Source: Pseudomonas fluorescens (lineage in GTDB: Bacteria > Pseudomonadota > Gammaproteobacteria > Pseudomonadales > Pseudomonadaceae). From it: a stretch of 64,000 nucleotides of DNA. The notes under the pieces were generated by a model. It did no database searches. It saw only the letters and a program-made list of their open reading frames with translations, and was not told the origin of the DNA. The stretch lies in assembly GCF_902497895.1 (NCBI RefSeq), contig NZ_CABVHQ010000006.1, positions 94,093 through 158,092 of the forward strand, given 5' to 3'. This document shows positions 52,672 to 61,844 of the stretch, one piece after another. How positions within the stretch are numbered: position 1 is the first letter of the stretch; every line of letters begins with the position of its first letter. Made by a program: the position numbers and the translations under genes.

Positions 52672-54168
52672 TCAAAGTTCGTACCAGATCACCCGCTGCA
52701 ACATCATCGGGTGACGGCCCGCCCAGAGGATTATCTGCCGTTTAAACCGATCACTGCGGGAAAAATGACGCCTGACTTCATCTGGTGTCATCAGGTCATA
52801 TAGCTCGATAGCTTCCGACCGGCCCGATAATCCCTTGTGCTGCTGATCCTGCGCGACCTCTCCTGTGCGCGCGACTTCCACCTGCGTTTTGCCAAGCAGC
52901 TTGGAAATATATTCAGTCGTCGCCATATCGTTGTTGCCAAAGAACTGCATGATCCCTGCGTTGCCTGCGAAGGTTTCCCACCGCTCGCCGTACAGAGCTT
53001 TGCCCTGGCTCCAGTCCTGAAGGATGACCCAGAGCTTCACACCAAATGAGGCAATCAGGCCGGAAGCGGTTTCGAGTTGCTTCATGTAGCCAAGAACCGG
53101 GAACTCATCGAGGCAGGCCAGCACGGGGGCAGGCGGTATCGTTTTTTCCCGCTCCATGGTATCGAGCAGTTGATTGATAAAAATCCGCATCCAGCGTCTG
53201 GCGATCTCGATACGCGTCGCGGGGAAGCACAGATAAATGCTGACACCTGACGGTTTGCTTTTCAGCTCCGACAAATCAAAATCATGCTCTTTCAAAACCT
53301 TGCGAAAGGCCGAGTAGTCGAGAAACTTGGTATGCCGGTTCACCGTCGAGTGAACACCGGAAAGCTCCGCCCCTTTCTTGCCGTAGAAATCGAGCGCCGC
53401 CGCCATGACGGCGCTGCCAATGTCTTCTGTTTCCGCACGGTCTTGCAGCCGGTAGCCGTTGTCCATCATCTCCTCATAGAGGAGAGGCTTTGCCTTCTCT
53501 TCATCATCTCCCGGCTCAACCCATAGCGCCCGCTTGATCAGCTCCCTCACCATGATGAGGTGCCGTTCCTTGTCGTATCGAGGGTAGGTTGCGACGTGAA
53601 TAATCACTCCCTCGATAAAGTTCTTGGCGGACTCATCCCAGTGCGGATCTTTCTGATCTGCCGATTGCACGACAATCGACTCGGCGATCAGCGCAGCATC
53701 CTCAAGAAATGTTTCACTGCCTGTTTTCAGGAGACTCATGGGATTGTACGAGGCGCGGTATTTCGCGGCTGCTTTGCTGGAAACCCCGAAGGGGTCAACG
53801 ACATAAATTTTCTGCCCCAGGGCTGCGCGTCTGTCTGCCGTAATATCAGCCAGTTCGCCCTTGGGGTCGGTTGCCAGGATGCTGCCGGAATAGAACAGCA
53901 GGTTGCTGATCAGGCCGACTGATTTACCAGATCGGGAGCCCGCTACAGTAAGAATGTGGCGGTCATCCTCGATGCCAATGAGCTGCTTCCCCAGCGCACC
54001 GATCAGGACTTTTTTTCCTGGCTGGAGTGGGTCATACGATAGTGTGCGGCTCGCTGCGATGTCTTCGAGCTTCATCCACCGCGCCTGAGGAACTTTCTGC
54101 TCCCGTAAGGGGCGGGTAGAGTCGCCACGCGGTACATCCCGCATAAACTCCTTAAAGAAATCGCTCAT
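52672..54168 (-). CDS. VirD4/TraG-type coupling ATPase
   Basis: 498 residues from the ATG at 54166-54168. The first 69 bp of the longer frame lack conservation. Walker A reads LTVAGSRSGKSVG, followed by SILATDPKGELADIT; Walker B is VLACLDEFPVLG, and then the family's VILQDWSQGKALYGERW. There is no N-terminal membrane segment, unlike most coupling proteins. It should carry the relaxase-DNA complex to a helper type IV channel. Convergent with small genes and 1.2 kb from mobC. Confidence 0.93.
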   Translation of the reverse strand: MSDFFKEFMRDVPRGDSTRPLREQKVPQARWMKLEDIAASRTLSYDPLQPGKKVLIGALGKQLIGIEDDRHILTVAGSRSGKSVGLISNLLFYSGSILATDPKGELADITADRRAALGQKIYVVDPFGVSSKAAAKYRASYNPMSLLKTGSETFLEDAALIAESIVVQSADQKDPHWDESAKNFIEGVIIHVATYPRYDKERHLIMVRELIKRALWVEPGDDEEKAKPLLYEEMMDNGYRLQDRAETEDIGSAVMAAALDFYGKKGAELSGVHSTVNRHTKFLDYSAFRKVLKEHDFDLSELKSKPSGVSIYLCFPATRIEIARRWMRIFINQLLDTMEREKTIPPAPVLACLDEFPVLGYMKQLETASGLIASFGVKLWVILQDWSQGKALYGERWETFAGNAGIMQFFGNNDMATTEYISKLLGKTQVEVARTGEVAQDQQHKGLSGRSEAIELYDLMTPDEVRRHFSRSDRFKRQIILWAGRHPMMLQRVIWYEL

Positions 54169-54501
54169 GATTTTGGCCTCACCGTCGGTGTTGCCACGAG
54201 CATTGCATGCGCTTGTATGCAGCCTTCCTCCCGACATCCTCTCGCTCAGTCAGCATGCGTATGCGGCGTTTAGGCGCTTCCGTTTTCGGGGCTGTCTTTA
54301 TCCCAGCTATTAGCCTTTACCCTTTAGCCATCGTTCGCCGATGCCCTGGCGGCGTGTCAATGGGCGGCCCGCACCAAGCCTGCACCTGTTCGGGCTATCG
54401 CCCTGTGCAGGCCCGTGTTGCCCATGACACGTCGTCGTTCGCTGGCTGCTGGGGGCTCGTCGCTGGAATAAACCAGCCTCAAGCGAAAAAGGAGACTCAA
54501 C

Positions 54502-54711
54502 ATGAACACCAAAACAACCGCATCTGAATCCAAGAAACCCGGCTTCGTTGCGAAGGTACGCAAAGGCTCAGGCGAAAATGCCGTGTACGAACGCATCGGC
54601 GTCGCCTGGAAAAATACTGATGGATCGTTCTACATAAAGTTAGCCGGGACGCAGATCGTCTCTGACTTCATGCTTTACGAAATTGAAAGCACCGACCAGT
54701 CAGGCGAATAG
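54502..54711 (+). CDS. Small conserved plasmid-type protein
   Basis: 69 residues, AAGGAG upstream. Beta-rich: GFVAKVRKGSGENAVYERIGVAWKNTDGSFYIKLAGTQIVSDFMLYE. Resembles small proteins found near transfer regions of plasmids. The function is unknown. The 333 bp before it (54169-54501) contain its promoter and no other gene I can support. Confidence 0.72.
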   Translation: MNTKTTASESKKPGFVAKVRKGSGENAVYERIGVAWKNTDGSFYIKLAGTQIVSDFMLYEIESTDQSGE

Positions 54712-54731
54712 CCATCGCTGATTGAAGAAAA

Positions 54732-54759
54732 GGCGGGCCGCAAGGTCCGTCTTTTTTTT
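54732..54759 (+). terminator. Rho-independent terminator
   Basis: GGCGGGCC / GGTCCGTC stem (with G-U pairs), GCAA loop, followed by eight T residues, 20 bp after the 54711 stop. Confidence 0.85.
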
Positions 54760-55000
54760 CAATCCATATGAGTCCGTCATGATCCGCATAAATCTCCTGC
54801 ATGCATTTTCGAGTGCCGCAATACAGTAATGCGGGCTGCTCTGATTTTTAAATTCACATTCACAAAAACAAATGCTATCAGCCACTGAGTAGCGCAAAAG
54901 AAATTTGGAAACTGCATTAGCAGTCGCTGTTTCTTTTAGAAAATCTTCATACCCCCAGCCTTAAACTGGACTCAAGGGCCAGTTGCGAACGAAGTGAGCA

Positions 55001-55318
55001 CAAGGTGTGCGTGGTAGTACCACGCCCACCTTGCGTGGGGACTTCCAGTCCCCCGCGATCCCCCCTCGGAATCCCTAAGCGCAAATGTTCTAGGGAACAT
55101 TTTTGCTAAGGGATTAGACGCAACGTTTCGCCGTTGCACACGATCAGGGAGACTTCGGCTCTCCCTGAACCCATCGAGCAAAGGGCTACTTCATCGCCCC
55201 TTGCAACCCACGACCAGGGACTTTCGCATCCCTGGACCCACGACCGGGTTTCGGCCCGGTGCCGACCAAAGAGAGATGTCAGCTCTCCCTTTGGAATTCC
55301 ATCGACCACTGCGCGGTG
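55001..55318 (+). other. Tandem stem-loop array upstream of mobC, probable oriT or structured RNA
   Basis: About ten consecutive hairpins with no ORF. Stems, by position: 55001-55033, 55037-55053, 55072-55113 (about 16 of 19 pairs), 55120-55137, 55145-55167, 55179-55203, 55214-55235, 55243-55260, 55266-55294 and a weak one at 55307-55318. Four loops contain TTCG. The linkers repeat CCCATCGA or CCCACGA. It lies 60 bp before mobC, the normal place for oriT. TTCG loops and repeated linkers also suit a folded RNA or leader. Confidence 0.75.
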
Positions 55319-55376
55319 CTGAAGACGAGAGGAAACCAGGAGGCGACGGCTTTTTAGAAGCAGCTAAGTTGGCGGC

Positions 55377-55721
55377 ATGACCAGATCAAAGAAAAAACGC
55401 GATGCGCCGATCTCTTACCGCCCACCCGAAAGGTTGCGCGATGAGTTTCACGCGCGGGTGCAGAACTCAGGTCAGTCCATTAACGGCTACATCACTGACG
55501 CCATTTTCGGCAGGACCGCTCCCCGGTCTAAGCGCGTTTCGCCGCTGGATCAGAAGATGATTGCCATGCTGCTGTCGCAAGCAGCCCGCATTAACGACCG
55601 GCTGGAGCAAGCTGGCCGCTCGTCCACCGATAGCGGTCCCAGCCTAATTCTCCAGGAATGCCGAGATGAGCTCGCTGAAATCAGGAGCTACCTGATGCTG
55701 GCCTTGGGGAGGGACCCATGA
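55377..55721 (+). CDS. mobC: MobC-like relaxosome protein
   Basis: 114 residues. Ribbon-helix-helix-like N-terminus (ISYRPPERLRDEFHARVQNSGQSINGYITDAIFG) and a helical C-terminus, as in MobC accessory proteins that open oriT for the relaxase. The stop overlaps the relaxase ATG (ATGA), so the two are coupled. The hairpin array lies directly upstream. Confidence 0.87.
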   Translation: MTRSKKKRDAPISYRPPERLRDEFHARVQNSGQSINGYITDAIFGRTAPRSKRVSPLDQKMIAMLLSQAARINDRLEQAGRSSTDSGPSLILQECRDELAEIRSYLMLALGRDP

Positions 55722-57310
55722 TCCCTTTCGCATCACAGCGGGGAAGCGGCCAAGACCTCGCCACTCACCTTCTGAATGCCTACGACAATGAGCTGACCGA
55801 GGTGGCTGATCTGCGAGGAGCCATTGCCGGGGATTTGCACGGTGCGTTCAAAGAGTGGCAGGTACAGGCCGATACCCTGACCCGGTGCGATAAGTATCTC
55901 TATAGCCTGTCGATCAACCCTGATCCCGCGCAGGGACCGCTGACGCGCGATCAGTACCTGGACTATATCCGGCGCACCGAGGACGCCCTGGGGTTAGGCG
56001 CTCAACCCCGCGCCGTGGTGTTCCATATCAAAGATGGTCGTGAGCACTGCCATGTGGTCTGGTCACGGATTGATGCTGATAATCAGAAAGCTGTCCATCT
56101 GGCCTTTGACCGGGACAAGCTGATGCGGGTGACGCGGGGCTTCGCCCGTGATCACAAATTGGAGCTTCCCGCAGGGTATGAAAAATCCAGGAAGGTCGGG
56201 CAGATCTCCCTCTACGAGCAGGCGCAGCTACGGCAGACCGGACTTTCCAAAGAAGACCATAAGCGGCAGGTTACCGAAGCCTGGCAACAGAGTGACGATG
56301 CACGGTCGTTCGTGCATGCGCTCGCCGAGCGGGGCTACATGCTGGCCACCGGAAACCGCCCCTATGTTCTTATCGATCTTTACGGCAACGTGAACGCGCT
56401 GCCAAAGCTCATTGATGACAAGTCCATCCGCACGAAAGACATCCGCGAATTCCTTGAGAAAGAGTTCCCGTGTGAATCACTGCCGACCGTTCAGGAGGCT
56501 GAGAAGCTTATTGCGGCGCACCGCAAGCTGATCGAGCGAGCCGTTAAGGAAGATAACTACGCCGACCGGCTCGCCGAGCTGAAGCACGGCCAGATGGAGC
56601 GGCGTCGCGCGATAGAGCAGGAGCGAGAAGCACTCAAGCACCGCCAGCATTGCCTGCGTCTTGCGCAGCAGGAAAAGCACCAGGCAGAGCGGAAAAATCT
56701 GCGTACAGGCCACCTTGCCATGATGAAAGCCATTCGCCGGGAGCGGTATCCAAACCGCCCCACGGGCTTGTCCGAGTTCTTGGGCCGGGTCAGCGGTGTC
56801 AATTTCTTGCGCCAGAAATTGCATCATTATCAAGATGCCAAACGCATTCGCGCTCATCTCGAACAGCAGGCTCAGCTGAAAGCTCGCCAAACACAGGATG
56901 ATAAAACTCTGGATTTCCGCCTCAAGATTCAGGCACGCGGCATTGAACGTAAGGCAGCATCCCTTGAAAAAGTGGATAGACGAGAGATGGCCGCATTCAT
57001 GCGAGATAACAAACGCGATCAGCATGTCAGGGCACGCGGCGAGGATGGCGTGATGCCGTCGCTGGTCGAGATCGTTGATCACGAGCATTTGCTGCCAGAG
57101 AGAGCTGCCCCCGATGTGCTGGCAGCTTTTGAGAGGGCAAAGCGTCAGCCGCTCAGAGAAACTCCCGATCTTATGGCTGCGTTTGAACGAGCAGCAGAGG
57201 CGTCTCGTAAAGGACATCAAGAACAGGTGGAAAGCGGAGGCTTGGAACAAGCTAAGCCGATTATCTCACCGCCTCATCGCAAGAGCGATGAGCATGACCG
57301 AGAGAGATGA
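55718..57310 (+). CDS. MOBP-type relaxase (VirD2/MobA nuclease)
   Basis: 530 residues. The N-terminal 170 residues form the relaxase domain, with a candidate catalytic Tyr near the start (GQDLATHLLNAYDN) and the metal site around REHCHVVWSRID. Later comes a helix-rich region and a C-terminal tail with VLAAFERAKRQPLRETPDLMAAFERAAEASRKG-type repeats. It nicks oriT and pilots the strand. Part of the C-terminal coding region is duplicated at 58894-59097. Confidence 0.88.
   Translation: MIPFASQRGSGQDLATHLLNAYDNELTEVADLRGAIAGDLHGAFKEWQVQADTLTRCDKYLYSLSINPDPAQGPLTRDQYLDYIRRTEDALGLGAQPRAVVFHIKDGREHCHVVWSRIDADNQKAVHLAFDRDKLMRVTRGFARDHKLELPAGYEKSRKVGQISLYEQAQLRQTGLSKEDHKRQVTEAWQQSDDARSFVHALAERGYMLATGNRPYVLIDLYGNVNALPKLIDDKSIRTKDIREFLEKEFPCESLPTVQEAEKLIAAHRKLIERAVKEDNYADRLAELKHGQMERRRAIEQEREALKHRQHCLRLAQQEKHQAERKNLRTGHLAMMKAIRRERYPNRPTGLSEFLGRVSGVNFLRQKLHHYQDAKRIRAHLEQQAQLKARQTQDDKTLDFRLKIQARGIERKAASLEKVDRREMAAFMRDNKRDQHVRARGEDGVMPSLVEIVDHEHLLPERAAPDVLAAFERAKRQPLRETPDLMAAFERAAEASRKGHQEQVESGGLEQAKPIISPPHRKSDEHDRER
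57107..57237 (+). repeat. Direct repeat within relaxase 3' end
   Basis: About 130 bp matching 58894-59020 at roughly 85 percent, starting at GCCCCCGA and ending near AAAGGACATCAAG. The copies flank the DUF1566 gene. Confidence 0.85.
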
Positions 57311-57434
57311 CGTCTTCTCAGAAGAATAAACTGCGACTCAAATTTTTTCCAAAATCTGGTCTGTTCAAGTTCACTCCTAATATCCAAGAGCATCTCTTTG
57401 TTAAGAGGCCGATTGCTCCATTAATTTTGTGTAA

Positions 57435-58301
57435 CTAACGCCGGGCGCAGCGGATGTAACGCGTGTTGGTGTCTTTTGTGTACGAGCGCTGGCCACCAGC
57501 AGGAATGGTCTGATACCAGGAATCTGTGTTATCGAGCTCATTCGATACTTGAAAATTACCAGTGCCAAGAAATCCTATAGCGGTGGCATTGACCCAGATC
57601 ATGTGGATTTCACTGATGCTGGGTAAAAACCAGTCTGTTTGGCTGTGAATACTCAAAGAACTACAATAAGCAGCGGCCAAATGCGGCTGCACGCCGCCCA
57701 CCCCGCTGTTGGAATCGGCTGCAACAAGTGCCGTAGTGTTGGTTTCTCCATCGAACCCAGTCACATTCGTTGTCGTATAGCCCGTGGAGTTGCCATTGTT
57801 CCACGCAAATGTGGATCTCGTTCCCGTACAGGTCGTACCGTTCCATGTCTGCCCCGCATCGCAGCGCGTGACAAAGGTGGCCTGATAACCGGGTGACGGG
57901 CATCCGGCGAAGACGCTGCCGTCGGTGCATACATCACCTACTGCAGGGCAACTCGCGGGGCCGGTGCACCCCGCCGACTCAAAAGGGACCCAGGCACTCC
58001 CATTGCAATATTCCCATGTCGCCGTGCCGTTATAGCGCAGCCTCCCGGTTTTTAGCGCCGTGCAGGTTCCCGCGTCGTCCGCAACCTGCAGACGCTGCCT
58101 TGCTCCGGTGGTGGAGTAGTCAACTTCCTCCAGAACTTTCCAGTTTGTGCCGTCGCAAATTTTACGTGTCTTTGTCGCATCATCATAATCCAGGCTGCCC
58201 GCGACACCATTTGGCGCGGTGCAAGCGGCAAAAGCAATATTACTGATGGAGAGCGTGAACAAGAAGGTGAGCAGCGAAGGCAGAAGTATTGTGAAACGCA
58301 T
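57435..58301 (-). CDS. Secreted Cys-rich DUF1566-type protein
   Basis: 288 residues. A signal peptide (ILLPSLLTFLFTLSISNIAFAA) is followed by Cys-containing modules of the type C-x-G-T-x-W/NGSAWVPF repeated (ICDGTNWKVLEEV, YCNGSAWVPFESAGC). A C-terminal DUF1566-like lectin fold follows (WFLPSISEIHMIW...YIRCARR). It probably acts at the cell surface or outside. It is flanked by the duplicated relaxase 3' end and is likely an insertion. Confidence 0.8.
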   Translation of the reverse strand: MRFTILLPSLLTFLFTLSISNIAFAACTAPNGVAGSLDYDDATKTRKICDGTNWKVLEEVDYSTTGARQRLQVADDAGTCTALKTGRLRYNGTATWEYCNGSAWVPFESAGCTGPASCPAVGDVCTDGSVFAGCPSPGYQATFVTRCDAGQTWNGTTCTGTRSTFAWNNGNSTGYTTTNVTGFDGETNTTALVAADSNSGVGGVQPHLAAAYCSSLSIHSQTDWFLPSISEIHMIWVNATAIGFLGTGNFQVSNELDNTDSWYQTIPAGGQRSYTKDTNTRYIRCARR

Positions 58302-58893
58302 AAGAGTCCTCCGAAAAAATTAAAAAAAACAAAACTACCAGCAATTATTTTGGTAGCCTGGGTTGGAAGTCGTTGTGCGCATAATGCCGCGAAGTTATTA
58401 AGTTGCAGCCATTTTATATGCATCATGATCCCGACTATCCGAGAAACGACACCATTTATACGTCTGTTAATTATCTGGTATATATGGTTTACACTAAATT
58501 AATTCAAATAAGCATCATGAGTCTGCAGGCAAGACTCGACAGCTGAGTTGCAAATCATAGTAAAGCCGTGGAAAAAGGCAAGGGGGCTTGTATGTTAGAG
58601 AAAGGTAATGAACTAGAGGGCGAAAGTTTTGCGGGCCGTTTGTAATGATGTAGACATGTTGAGCTTTGCAAATTGAAACCAGACTGAAAGAGAACGTTTT
58701 TCAATGCGCTTGAATAATCTGGAGAGTAAGGGCTGGCCACTCCAATTCAAGTCGTAATAAATTATACTTTACGAATAAGTCATTGAGGGGGTACTAGCAT
58801 GTGTGCCTGGTGAAACATAACGATTAAGATGAAGAGGGCGCGTCAGCGTGTCCCAGTTAACGAGGCTAAGTTTAAATAATTACGCTTCGGGAA
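58302..58893. other. AT-rich region upstream of the DUF1566 gene
   Basis: 592 bp with the probable DUF1566 promoter at its left. I see no supported ORF or IS end. Confidence 0.5.
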
Positions 58894-59097
58894 GCCCCCG
58901 AGGTGCTGGCGGCTTTTGAGAAGGCAAAGCGGAAGCCGTTCCGAGAGACTCCCGATCTTATGGCCGCGTTTGAACGTGCAGCAGAGGCGTCTCGTAAAGG
59001 CAATAAAGAGCAGAGAAGAGGCGAGGGGCCAGATCAAACCAGGCCATTTATCAGGTCATCTGAGCGTGAGCACAATGACAAAGATCGGAGTCGATAG
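58894..59097 (+). pseudogene. Duplicated relaxase C-terminal fragment
   Basis: Reads EVLAAFEKAKRKPFRETPDL, MAAFERAAEASRKGNKEQ, then RSSEREHNDKDRSR, collinear with the last 65 residues of the 55718 relaxase but diverged. No start with a ribosome site. It is a leftover of another relaxase gene or of a duplication. The stop falls at the same relative place. Confidence 0.82.
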
Positions 59098-59183
59098 CGT
59101 CTCACCCATAAAATCCAGCGCCTTGTGCCGAGAGCCTCAGGAAAAAGTGGCGTCTAAACGCTTCAAACAGAAACGGTGAAAGA

Positions 59184-59654
59184 CTAATCAAGCTGGCTGG
59201 AAATAAGCGTTTTGAGTATTTTAATATAGCTCCTACGTACGGACTGATCCCTTACCTGATAGTAGGTTCGCACTAATAGATGTGTTTCCTTGCGCTCCAT
59301 CAAGTCTCCTTTTTGGGATTCCAGCCAAGATAAGTCCTCTTGCTTCAGTTCAGAATAACCATAGGCGTTGCCAAGGCTCTCTGCGTTAAAGTCGTCAAAG
59401 AAAAACTTGACCTCGACGCCCAAAACTTTCGACAGATGGAAGAGACGGCTTGCGCTTACGCGATTAATCCCGGTTTCGTATTTCTGAATCTGCTGGGGCC
59501 TGATGCCAAGCGCTTCGCCCAATCCCTGCTGACTAATTTTAAGTAACTGACGTCGCATTTTTATGCGAGCCCCGACATGTATATCCATAGGATCAGGATT
59601 TTTCGAACTGCTTTTTCCCTGATAACCAGGCTTGTAAATTGATTGGCGCTTCAT
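59184..59654 (-). CDS. XRE-family transcriptional regulator
   Basis: 156 residues. Helix-turn-helix at about 28-80 (VGARIKMRRQLLKISQQGLGEALGIRPQQIQKYETGINRVSASRLFHLSKVL), then FFFDDF typical of XRE repressors from alpha-type elements, and a helical C-terminus. A candidate master repressor for the right part of the element. It sits upstream of nothing on its own strand, so its targets are unknown. Confidence 0.88.
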   Translation of the reverse strand: MKRQSIYKPGYQGKSSSKNPDPMDIHVGARIKMRRQLLKISQQGLGEALGIRPQQIQKYETGINRVSASRLFHLSKVLGVEVKFFFDDFNAESLGNAYGYSELKQEDLSWLESQKGDLMERKETHLLVRTYYQVRDQSVRRSYIKILKTLISSQLD

Positions 59655-59802
59655 GTTGACATCCTGTCTGGTCTGTATCAGCGGCGACTGAAGGCCGTCC
59701 GCTGGAACAAAGGGTTATGCTATTTTCACCGCTCTTTAATCTCATGTGACGCTTGAGCCAGTTGGATAAAACGTATGATTCTCATGTTAGAATATTCAGG
59801 AG

Positions 59803-60597
59803 CTACCAGTTAGCAATATCGTAACCGCATACTCTTAGCTCTTTAGAAACCTCAATTTTCCAAGCTCCAGCAGAGTCCAAATTTACATAGACCACCCCAC
59901 TAATGTCGTTAGGTGTTTCTATATCTCCCTTTACCAGGGCACACACATTCTCTCTACCAAGCTTTGCCATTAAGTATCCGTGTTCAAAAACGACGTTTTG
60001 CCGCGCTCTGTTTTTGGGAGGAGACTTTGACTCGTGAACACCTCTGCCGTGGTCGCACGGCGTATATAAAACTAGAGCGAAGTCAGCGTCGTTAGAGTAG
60101 TGCTCTATTTTCTCAATAATGGTCATGCCCGAGCTGGCTTGTTCGTGCAGTATTATTGCTTTTAGCCCTAAAGCTTCTATAAAGCGACTAATCTCATGCT
60201 TGGCTTCATTATCCCTGCCGTGGACGATGAATACATTTCTTTTGTTTCTGGCAATAAGTTTCTCCTTTGTGGGAGAGCTTAAAGTTTGGCTGGGCTTGGT
60301 CTCGCTCACGCCAAATTCTAATGAGTCTAAAAGCGGGGTAAACTGTTCTGAAAGGAATGTTCTTCGTTCTGCGTATGTGGAAAATTTTGGCTGAATAAAT
60401 CCCCAGAACGAGTCAAGGTTCCGGTGTAGCTTTATCCATGCAGGAAGTTGGGTGTTTAATTTCGGATTGCTAAGAAATTCATGCCGAAGTTTTTCATACT
60501 CCCCTGAATCTGCCGCTTTTCCTGTGGCATGAGCAACCAATAAGTTTAACAAGTAGCTTGCTTTTTCAAAATCTGTTTCTAAAAAATCAATGCTCAT
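59803..60597 (-). CDS. TIR-like nucleotide-binding protein (PF10137-type)
   Basis: 264 residues. An N-terminal helical domain of about 115 residues precedes a TIR-like domain: KRNVFIVHGRDNEAKHEISRFIEAL, LHEQASSGMTIIEKIE, DADFALVLYTPCDHG, RARQNVVFEHGYLMAKLGRENVCAL. The Glu in VVFEHGYL is the position of the catalytic Glu in TIR NADases. In anti-phage systems such domains degrade NAD+ on activation. No cyclase or sensor gene of a known type is adjacent, so the trigger is unknown. Confidence 0.85.
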   Translation of the reverse strand: MSIDFLETDFEKASYLLNLLVAHATGKAADSGEYEKLRHEFLSNPKLNTQLPAWIKLHRNLDSFWGFIQPKFSTYAERRTFLSEQFTPLLDSLEFGVSETKPSQTLSSPTKEKLIARNKRNVFIVHGRDNEAKHEISRFIEALGLKAIILHEQASSGMTIIEKIEHYSNDADFALVLYTPCDHGRGVHESKSPPKNRARQNVVFEHGYLMAKLGRENVCALVKGDIETPNDISGVVYVNLDSAGAWKIEVSKELRVCGYDIANW

Positions 60598-60682
60598 TAC
60601 TTATCCCCCAAACTCAATGGAGTTATTTTAAGGTATAAAGTCAAAATTCAGCCGCACCAAATGCGCTAGCTGGAATCAATTG

Positions 60683-61078
60683 TTACAAGATTTTTTGCCA
60701 CTGATCTTCATGTTGAAGGAAACTATGCTTAACATGATAAATGCCCTTCAATTTCTGAGAGGCACCCATTTTTACGCTATCACGCCTTTCCATGTCTGCC
60801 TCAGTTTTTGTCAAGACAAAAAATCTATCGATATTAGAGTCGCGAATTACAATTACTAGGTAATCATAATTCTTTTCCGTGCCATCTATAGAGTTGTTGG
60901 TGTTTTTATTTTGGAGGACTGTGGATTTCACTTGAATCCGCTTGACCCGCACTCCATCAATGATTGCCGTTATATCATAGTCTTCTTGATTGGATTTTAT
61001 GGCAAGGTAAGCCTCCACTCCTGATGATAGAAGTTTTAGCATAACTGCGTGCTCGCCATATTTTCCGATAAATTTCAT
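60683..61078 (-). CDS. PD-(D/E)XK-type nuclease-like protein
   Basis: 131 residues from the ATG at 61076-61078. Pattern: KYGEHAVMLKLLSSGVEAYLA with an early Glu, then EDYDITAIIDGVRVKRIQVKST, giving the D-(x)n-Q-x-K core of restriction-like folds. The rest resembles small DUF4365-like or group-I-intron-endonuclease-like proteins. It may be a nuclease. It lies between the TIR-like gene and a membrane gene on the same strand. Confidence 0.7.
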   Translation of the reverse strand: MKFIGKYGEHAVMLKLLSSGVEAYLAIKSNQEDYDITAIIDGVRVKRIQVKSTVLQNKNTNNSIDGTEKNYDYLVIVIRDSNIDRFFVLTKTEADMERRDSVKMGASQKLKGIYHVKHSFLQHEDQWQKIL

Positions 61079-61097
61079 TGCTCTGTGTCCTTGCGTA

Positions 61098-61451
61098 TCA
61101 ATTATGCTGGGCGACAATAATTAGAATGCTGTAGTGGATGGTTCTATATGGCGGTTCAATCGACGAGTCTCCAAGATTGCTTTTCTTTTTCGTTGCGCTG
61201 TATTTTTGGATGTTTAATGCATAGGCTTTCAATGCGAGATTCTGTGATTTTGTTTTGGATGCAATAGCTTCCGTACTCCGAAAAGTGTGCGGCGTCTTAA
61301 TGGTTGATTCAGTTAGGAAATCGAAAATAGTCTGGCTATCTTTTCTATTTTGACGTAGCTGCCACAACCAGCTGATTAATCCAATAACTACAGCGCCAAT
61401 CAGAGTTGATGCTAATCCATTTTCTGATGCTGACTTTATAAACTCGGTCAT
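61098..61451 (-). CDS. Small membrane-anchored hypothetical protein
   Basis: 117 residues with one helix at about 12-32 (LASTLIGAVVIGLISWLWQL) and a basic soluble tail. AGGAAAAACATG precedes the start. First gene of the minus-strand group with the nuclease-like and TIR-like genes (20-85 bp gaps). It has no known family. Confidence 0.65.
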   Translation of the reverse strand: MTEFIKSASENGLASTLIGAVVIGLISWLWQLRQNRKDSQTIFDFLTESTIKTPHTFRSTEAIASKTKSQNLALKAYALNIQKYSATKKKSNLGDSSIEPPYRTIHYSILIIVAQHN

Positions 61452-61844
61452 GTTTTTCCTTATAAGTAATATTGGGACGATATTACTGTCCTATAACGTT
61501 CCTTGTTGCCCTGCAAGGCCTTGCTTTATGCGGAGTCCGCCGAGGAAAGTGCGACAGCCTCCACTAACACGCGCGCCGACATACGTCAATCTCAACGGCG
61601 GTACGGACGCAACGAGTCTAACGCTACCTAATTGGCCACTAGCCCGTCCATCCCTGCTGCTGGCGCAGTCCGTAGGGCTGCAGTGTGGTTGAAGTTCAGA
61701 GACAGCACGCGTTGAACACAAGCCTGTTGATTCTGCGCGTTCTGGTGGGTGATGCCATCGTACCGGGCACTCCTGGCCGCCATTTGTTACAATGCGCGGT
61801 TCTCTGTGTTGGCCTTTGCAATCGGCCAAAGGTACTTTTTTAAC
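61452..61844. other. Intergenic right end of the element
   Basis: About 390 bp with no supported gene. It should contain the promoter for the minus-strand TIR group and the promoter now driving prfC. A TACAAT hexamer at 61788-61793 is a possible -10. Confidence 0.5.

Noticed and set aside
55001..55318. CRISPR array
   Set aside because: Repeat spacing is irregular (23-41 bp), each unit is itself a hairpin, the linkers are only 7-11 bp, and no cas genes are nearby.
46703..57310. A complete conjugation system (ICE)
   Set aside because: Relaxase, MobC and coupling ATPase are present, but no VirB4-type ATPase, pilin, core-complex or lytic transglycosylase genes were found anywhere in the element.
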